Below, in pieces: positions 12,999 to 16,761 of a stretch of 16,761 nucleotides of DNA. This stretch comes from Chrysiogenia bacterium. Its GTDB lineage: Bacteria; JAGRBM01. A model generated the notes under the pieces. The model did no database searches. It was not told where the DNA came from and was given only the letters and a program-made list of their open reading frames with translations. The DNA lies in the NCBI GenBank assembly GCA_020434085.1, contig JAGRBM010000493.1, forward strand, positions 1 through 16,761, in the 5' to 3' direction. Both the position numbers and the translations under genes were made by a program. Numbering within the stretch: the stretch's first letter is position 1; every line of letters begins with the position of its first letter.

Positions 12999-13267
12999 CC
13001 CCGGACGGCATCGTCCTCAGCCTCCACATCCAGCCCCGCGCCAGCCGCGAGGGCGTCGTCGGCCTCCATGGCGAGGCGCTGAAGGTTGCGCTCAAGGCCC
13101 CGCCGGTGGACGGCGCGGCCAACGAAGCGCTGATCAGATTTCTCTCGAAAAAACTCGGCGTTCCCAAAAGTGCCTGCGAGCTCGTCTCCGGCCAGAGCTC
13201 ACGCGCCAAGCGCGTGCGGGTTCCCGAGGAGTGCCTGGAGAAGGTGAAAGCGTTGGCGCAGATTTGA
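12980..13267 (+). CDS. DUF167/YggU-family protein
   Basis: A 95-residue protein of the DUF167 (YggU) family. It shows the signature HIQPRASREGVVG (16-28), LKVALKAPPVDGAANEALIR (34-53) and ELVSGQSSRAKRVRV (67-81), and the length is normal. The molecular function of the family is not established. Genes of this family often sit near yggS, proC and divIVA, as here. The start is GTG 12980, 3 bp after the methyltransferase TGA, with only a weak ribosome site (GGCGGG), so translation is probably coupled to the upstream gene. The first codons share 18 of 19 bases with the methyltransferase start. Confidence 0.93.
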   Translation: MSYYTQTPDGIVLSLHIQPRASREGVVGLHGEALKVALKAPPVDGAANEALIRFLSKKLGVPKSACELVSGQSSRAKRVRVPEECLEKVKALAQI

Positions 13268-13315
13268 TAGATAAGACAGTTTTCTCGCGTTCTCCAGATC
13301 GGAGATAATCCCACT

Positions 13316-13888
13316 ATGAGAGATCGAAGCTATTTGGCTGGTGTGGTGGCATTGGGGCTGGCCCTCTTTCTGGGCGCTTGTAGCTTGCACAACTGGTTCT
13401 CTGCTGAAGGCCCGATGGTTGATATCGAAGCCCTCCCCAAGCCGCCTGAAGACAAGGTGCTGGTGGTCATCTATCGACCTGCAAATTTTGTCGGATCGAT
13501 ACACTCTCTGGACATACGAGATGGCTTGCGGATGGTCACGGAACTTCCCAACGCAGGTGCCTTCTTTCACTTGCGAGAGCCGGGGCGCTTTACGGTTTGG
13601 ACCGAGCTAAGAAATGAAATCTTCGTCAATGAGCGTTACGAAGCTTCAATCATTGCAGAGGCCGGACAAACGTATTTCATACGTGTAGCTTTTGAAGATG
13701 ATATCAAGCCGGACGTAGTAGTAGGGGCCAGAACAGAAGTGTGGCTTTCCCTCTCACTTGTCGAGCGAGAAAGAGCGCTTGCAGGACTGGGCAGCTGTCA
13801 CATCCTATCAGGCAGTTACGGGCTTCCCAATGTCCCGGCCGAAACGCCGCAGCCCGAGATTACTTCAATCCAACCAACTGCTCGCTGA
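13316..13888 (+). CDS. Lipoprotein with DUF2846-like domain
   Basis: A 190-residue protein. The N-terminal signal (MRDRSYLAGVVALGLALFLGAC) ends in a lipobox LGAC, so Cys22 would be lipidated after signal peptidase II cleavage. The mature part has KVLVVIYRPANFVGSIHSLD (47-66), LREPGRFTVWTE, and AGQTYFIRVAFED (115-127). This resembles DUF2846, a beta-rich domain of periplasmic lipoproteins of unknown function. The ATG at 13316 has GGAG about 11 bases upstream, within a small TCTCC..GGAGA hairpin. The gene is clearly less GC-rich than its neighbours, hinting at a separate origin. Its last 29 bases overlap the end of the convergent SDR gene. Confidence 0.78.
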   Translation: MRDRSYLAGVVALGLALFLGACSLHNWFSAEGPMVDIEALPKPPEDKVLVVIYRPANFVGSIHSLDIRDGLRMVTELPNAGAFFHLREPGRFTVWTELRNEIFVNERYEASIIAEAGQTYFIRVAFEDDIKPDVVVGARTEVWLSLSLVERERALAGLGSCHILSGSYGLPNVPAETPQPEITSIQPTAR

Positions 13889-14696
13889 CCGTCCAGAGCC
13901 GAAGCGCGTCGGCCATGTTCTTGGAGCGCCGGCTGCTCATCGCCTTCTTGCACTTGGCAAAATACTCGCCGCTGACGTTTGCCGCTGCCGGGTCGCTGGC
14001 CAGATACACGGAAGTCCGCGCGCCCTGCTCGGGGGTGATCATGGCGCTGCGGACGATGCCGTCGAGAAAGCCGGGCGCCTGACCGGCGGCGAAGTTGGTG
14101 TTCACGCCGCCGGGATGAAGGCAGTTGGTGGTGAGCCGGGTGCCCTCGATGCGGCGCGCGAGCTCGCGAGTGAAGAGAATGTTCATCAGCTTGGTGTGGC
14201 AGTACTGCAGGAAGCCGATGTAGCGTCCCTTGCTCATGTTGAGGTCGTCGAACTTGATCTTGCCGCCCCAATGAGCGGCGGAGGCGACGTTGACGATGCG
14301 CGCGGGGCCCGAGTCCTTGAGCGTTTGCAGCAGCAGGTTGGTGAGCAGGAAGGGGCCCAGATGGTTGGTCCCGAATTGCATCTCGAAACCGTCGGCGGTC
14401 TCCGAGCGCTTGCTCAGCATCAGTCCCGCGTTGTTGAGCAGCACGTCGATGCGCGGGTAGTCCTTCTGGACCTGCGCGGCTGCCTGGCGGATGGAGTCGA
14501 AGGAGGCCAGATCCGCCTGGATGAAGTCCACCGTGTCGCTGCCCGAGTCGCGGCGAATCTCCTCGCGCGCGGCCTCGGCCTTGCTCTGGTTGCGACAGAG
14601 CATCACCACGTGGGCGCCCTTGCGGGCGAGATCCGTGGCCGCAGCCTTTCCGATTCCAGAATTGGCGCCGGTGATGACGACGATTTTGTCTTTCAT
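13860..14696 (-). CDS. Short-chain dehydrogenase/reductase (retinol dehydrogenase-like)
   Basis: A 278-residue NAD(P)-dependent oxidoreductase of the classical SDR family. Visible motifs are TGANSGIG (9-16, cofactor), DVLLNNAG (84-91), Asn111, catalytic Ser139 (NVASAAHWGG) and Tyr165-x3-Lys169 (YCHTK), then LHPGGVNT. Arg35 in MLCRN suggests NADP preference. Overall it resembles the retinol dehydrogenase/WW-domain oxidoreductase group, but the substrate is unknown. The ATG at 14696 has GGGGGA 8 bases upstream. The gene overlaps the convergent lipoprotein gene by 29 bp. It stands alone; a regulator is not seen nearby. Confidence 0.95.
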   Translation of the reverse strand: MKDKIVVITGANSGIGKAAATDLARKGAHVVMLCRNQSKAEAAREEIRRDSGSDTVDFIQADLASFDSIRQAAAQVQKDYPRIDVLLNNAGLMLSKRSETADGFEMQFGTNHLGPFLLTNLLLQTLKDSGPARIVNVASAAHWGGKIKFDDLNMSKGRYIGFLQYCHTKLMNILFTRELARRIEGTRLTTNCLHPGGVNTNFAAGQAPGFLDGIVRSAMITPEQGARTSVYLASDPAAANVSGEYFAKCKKAMSSRRSKNMADALRLWTVSEQLVGLK

Positions 14697-14788
14697 GTGA
14701 ATAATCCCCCGTCAGGTCTGGTCAGATGATATTCGGTGCGAAAAGGGTTCAGACCGCTTTCAGAATTCCTCGGTAGCCGCGTCACCTC

Positions 14789-14818
14789 AGCGTGCACGTG
14801 CTCGTGCAGGTGCACGCT
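14789..14818. repeat. GTGCTC-containing palindrome in the SDR-moaE gap
   Basis: AGCGTGCAC (14789-14797) and GTGCACGCT (14810-14818) are perfect 9-bp arms around GTGCTCGTGCAG. The GTGCTCGTGC core is the same as in the element at 8697-8730, so it may be a reduced relative. No T-run follows on either strand. The rest of 14697-14886 shows no gene or clear promoter. Confidence 0.5.
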
Positions 14819-14886
14819 TCGGAGCGCAAGGGGCGTCTGTATGTTCTCCTGGGTCTCCCGCGGACTCCAGCCGCCATGAAATTTGC

Positions 14887-15309
14887 TCAGCTCTTCATCT
14901 TCACGCCCGCGACCCAGCCCGTGCCGCCCTCTGCGAAGTGTTCCTTTTTCCAGATGGGCACGCGTTCCTTGAGAGTGTCGATGGCCCAGCGGCAGGCATC
15001 GAAGGCCGCCGGGCGGTGGCCCGCGCCCACGGCGATGACGACGCTCGCTTCGCCGATCGCCAGATAACCCACGCGGTGGGCGATCACGATGGCCTCGATT
15101 TCGAAGCGCTCGCGCGCCTCTTCCTCGATCTTCTCCATGGCGGCCAGCGCCACGTCGGCGGCCGCTTCGTAGTCGATGCCGGTCACGCCGCGGCCCTCGT
15201 TGGTCTCGCGCACCACGCCGGCAAAGCTGATCACCGCGCCGCAGGGCTCGCTCTGCACCTGCGCGCGAAGGGCCTGCTCGTCGAGAATGTCTCTGGTGAG
15301 GATCGCCAC
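14887..15309 (-). CDS. moaE: Molybdopterin synthase catalytic subunit MoaE
   Basis: A 140-residue MoaE. With MoaD it converts cyclic pyranopterin monophosphate into molybdopterin, the dithiolene ligand of the molybdenum cofactor. Typical features are GAVISFAGVVRETNEGRGV (24-42), with the conserved Arg34, IDYEAAADVA, IAHRVGYLAIGEASVVIAV, GHRPAAFDACRWAIDTLK and KERVPIWKKE (114-123), holding the catalytic lysines Lys114 and Lys121. GTG at 15309 is the start, with GGAGG 6 bases upstream inside the end of moaD, and only 2 bases separate the genes, giving a tight moaD-moaE operon. No other Moa or Mo-enzyme gene is in view. Confidence 0.97.
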   Translation of the reverse strand: MAILTRDILDEQALRAQVQSEPCGAVISFAGVVRETNEGRGVTGIDYEAAADVALAAMEKIEEEARERFEIEAIVIAHRVGYLAIGEASVVIAVGAGHRPAAFDACRWAIDTLKERVPIWKKEHFAEGGTGWVAGVKMKS

Positions 15310-15311
15310 GC

Positions 15312-15557
15312 CTAGCCTCCGCTCACCGGCGGCAGGATGCTCACCACGTCGCCGGCCTGCAGGGATGTCTCACGCGCGCTGGGGTTTGCGCCCACGGCAA
15401 AGCTCACGCCCGCCTCCAGCGGTGAGAGCGCCGGGTGCCGCGCGGCCAGCACGTGCCAGAGCGCGTCGAGGCTCGCACCCGCATCGAGCACAATGCGCTC
15501 TTCATCTTTCCCGGCGGCCTCGCGGGCCTGGGCGTAGTAGCGAACGGTAATTTCCAA
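15312..15557 (-). CDS. moaD: Molybdopterin synthase sulfur carrier subunit MoaD
   Basis: An 81-residue ubiquitin-like sulfur carrier. The sequence MEITVRYYAQAREAAGKDEE opens the beta-grasp fold, FAVGANPS and LQAGDVVSILPPVSGG close it, and the C-terminal Gly-Gly is the site that becomes a thiocarboxylate and donates sulfur through MoaE. I choose a TTG start (15557-15555) because GGAGAAG lies 8 bases upstream and the resulting length is normal. The frame remains open for 63 more codons upstream, but that part is not protein-like and reaches into the divergent gene. It is the first gene of the moaD-moaE pair. Confidence 0.93.
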   Translation of the reverse strand: MEITVRYYAQAREAAGKDEERIVLDAGASLDALWHVLAARHPALSPLEAGVSFAVGANPSARETSLQAGDVVSILPPVSGG

Positions 15558-15630
15558 AATCTCTTCTCCGCGGGGCAGGGTCGGCGGCCATCGTAGTCTT
15601 CCCCCGCGCGCCGGGCCAAGGCCCTTGCCC

Positions 15631-15659
15631 TTGTCGCACCGGTTGGGAGCCCCTAAGAT
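15631..15659 (+). promoter_or_regulatory. Candidate sigma-70 promoter for the membrane-anchored protein gene
   Basis: TTGTCG (15631-15636) and TAAGAT (15654-15659) are 17 bp apart, each with 4 of 6 consensus matches. Transcription near 15666 would give a leader of about 73 bases containing the hairpin at 15714-15732. Confidence 0.3.
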
Positions 15660-15713
15660 CACTCCCGCACGGACTTGAACGGGGGCACCCCGCCACGGGG
15701 ACAGAGGGGGAGA

Positions 15714-15732
15714 GGCGCGCGCCGCGCGCGCC
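15714..15732 (+). other. GC hairpin between Shine-Dalgarno and start codon
   Basis: GGCGCGCGC (15714-15722) and GCGCGCGCC (15724-15732) are perfect 9-bp arms around a single C; as RNA a few central pairs would open to form the loop. The only Shine-Dalgarno-like sequence, GGGGGAGAGG, ends where the stem begins, and the ATG at 15739 follows 6 bases after it. Folding would bring the two to normal spacing. Confidence 0.45.
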
Positions 15733-15738
15733 CACGAC

Positions 15739-16563
15739 ATGGCCAATTCGCAGCCACGCTACTGGGACCTGTTTCTGCTGATCTTCCTGCTGCTGGGAGG
15801 CATCGGCGCGGGCGGCAAGTATTTCTACGACTACCTCCAGGCCAGCAAGCCCAAACCCGTCGTCGCCAGGCCGGTCCAAAAAGCCCCCGAACCCGTCCCG
15901 GAGCCTGAACCTGAGGCCGAGCCGGAACCCGAGCCCGAACCGGTCAAGGAAGCGCCCAAGCCCAAGGCCAAACCCTACGCCTACGAGATCGTCTCGAAGA
16001 AACAGGAAGCCCCGGGACTGCCGATCACCTACACGGTGACCGGGCAGGACCAGTCGCGCATGGCGCGCATCGCCGCGACCGAGGCCTTTGCCGCCTGCTT
16101 CTGGGACCAGGAAATATCGAATCCCTTGAGCGGCGCCTCGCGCGAGCACAAGAACGCCTGGGGCGGCTGGGTGATGCCGGTGGTCAAGCGCCGCTCGGTC
16201 AACAAGGACGAGCGCGGACTTCGCGCCACCTACGTCATCGACATCGAAAAGGCCCGCGCCGCCCTCAAGAACAGCGGCGTCTCCTTCCGCCCGACGGTTC
16301 CATCCATCGAAATCGAAACCAACGGCAGCTACGCCCCCGACGACATGGCCATGAACGCCGTGAGCAAGGCGGCCGAGAGCTCGCCCTACTTCATCAGCGG
16401 GCTCTACTTCACCACGCCCTCCACCCTGCAGAAGGCCATCGACGAGCTGAGCATCACCCTGGACGGCGAACCCTACGCCGTCGACGTCGTGCGCACCAAG
16501 GATTTCGGCGACTCACCGGTGGGCCGCAGCATTCTCTATTACGTCAACGTCATCGGACGCTGA
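15739..16563 (+). CDS. Membrane-anchored protein with Pro/Glu linker, function unknown
   Basis: A 274-residue protein that I do not recognise. Residues 9-26 form one hydrophobic segment (WDLFLLIFLLLGGIGAGG), a likely uncleaved inner-membrane anchor. Residues 37-80 are a TonB-like linker of Pro, Glu and Lys (PEPVPEPEPEAEPEPEPEP), suited to spanning the periplasm. Residues about 95-274 are a mixed globular domain with RMARIAATEAFAACFWDQ, ATYVIDIEKARAALKNSGV, AMNAVSKAAESSPYF and SILYYVNVIG. The anchor-linker-domain order resembles TonB or energy-coupled envelope proteins, but I see no TonB C-terminal signature. The gene is divergent from moaD with no obvious partner, and the start rests on the ATG preceding the anchor. 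Confidence 0.8.
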   Translation: MANSQPRYWDLFLLIFLLLGGIGAGGKYFYDYLQASKPKPVVARPVQKAPEPVPEPEPEAEPEPEPEPVKEAPKPKAKPYAYEIVSKKQEAPGLPITYTVTGQDQSRMARIAATEAFAACFWDQEISNPLSGASREHKNAWGGWVMPVVKRRSVNKDERGLRATYVIDIEKARAALKNSGVSFRPTVPSIEIETNGSYAPDDMAMNAVSKAAESSPYFISGLYFTTPSTLQKAIDELSITLDGEPYAVDVVRTKDFGDSPVGRSILYYVNVIGR

Positions 16564-16628
16564 GAGGCTTCGCCTCCTTTATTGACGAAGGCAATCTCTC
16601 GCTACGTCCGTCTTAACGAATTCCATTT

Positions 16629-16746
16629 CCGTTCGTCCTGAGTAGCCGCGAATGCGGCGTATCGAAGGGCAAGCGGGCCTCCAACGTCACAGGCTGTCGA
16701 TCGCCCTTCGATACGCGGCGCGTCGCGCCGCACTCAGGCCGAACGG
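16629..16746. repeat. REP-like inverted repeat, related to the one at 2323-2421
   Basis: The left arm (16629-16670, starting CCGTTCGTCCTGAG) and right arm (16702-16746, ending CACTCAGGCCGAACGGG) are imperfect complements. They share CGTATCGAAGGGC / GCCCTTCGATACG and the outer CCGTTCG / CGAACGG. It lies downstream of the membrane-anchored protein gene and no gene is visible in 16564-16761. Confidence 0.7.
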
Positions 16747-16761
16747 GGTAGTTACTGTGGA

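Noticed and set aside
15558-15746. Longer MoaD reading back to 15746
   Set aside because: The extension is Arg/Gly/Pro-rich and overlaps the divergent gene start; the TTG with GGAG gives the normal MoaD length.

Overview
The window is GC-rich bacterial chromosome (about 60-65% G+C by eye) carrying ordinary bacterial genes, strong Shine-Dalgarno sites and rho-independent terminators. A yggS-proC-divIVA-DUF167 run, SecG, lipoproteins and several TetR-controlled oxygenase-like genes suggest a free-living heterotroph from one of the lineages once grouped as Deltaproteobacteria (Myxococcota, Desulfobacterota, Binatota-like). This placement is an inference from gene order and style. No rRNA is present to test it.

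Layout. (1) 1-1000, minus: the start of a tetratricopeptide-repeat protein that runs off the left edge. (2) 1337-5858: an oxidation/regulation block with a ferritin-like diiron protein (plus), a TetR regulator downstream of an NTF2/SnoaL-like gene (minus), an MpaB/DUF2236-type putative haem oxygenase (minus), and a second TetR regulator divergent from it. Both regulators have palindromic operator-like DNA next to likely promoters. (3) 6074-8505, minus: gap, tpiA, secG and a class II tRNA-Leu whose anticodon reads AAG; pgk, often found between gap and tpiA, is absent. (4) 8876-9415, minus: a PPOX-family flavin-binding protein, divergent from (5) 9637-13267, plus: yggS, proC and divIVA, then a GIY-YIG nuclease gene broken by an amber codon, a zinc-ribbon methyltransferase and the DUF167 (YggU) gene. 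(6) 13316-14696: a DUF2846-type lipoprotein converging on, and overlapping, a short-chain dehydrogenase. (7) 14887-15557, minus: moaD-moaE, the molybdopterin synthase pair. (8) 15739-16563, plus: a membrane-anchored protein with a Pro/Glu linker and an unassigned periplasmic domain.

The intergenic DNA is rich in dispersed palindromic repeats of at least four kinds: a CACAGAG/CCACAGATG inverted repeat (1069-1237), REP-like CCGTTCGTCCTGAG pairs (2323-2421 and 16629-16746), a CTCCCC...GAGGGGG inverted repeat (5865-6011), and GTGGAC/GTGCTC hexamer elements (8635-8822, 9462-9590, with a smaller relative at 14789-14818).

I found no CRISPR array, transposase, prophage or defence island, and no clearly new multi-gene system. 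The observations most worth a second look are: the methyltransferase and DUF167 genes starting with nearly the same 19 bases, as if the former had been inserted at the start of the latter; the amber-interrupted GIY-YIG gene; the hexamer elements that share a TTGGC-palindrome flank; and the A34 tRNA-Leu.
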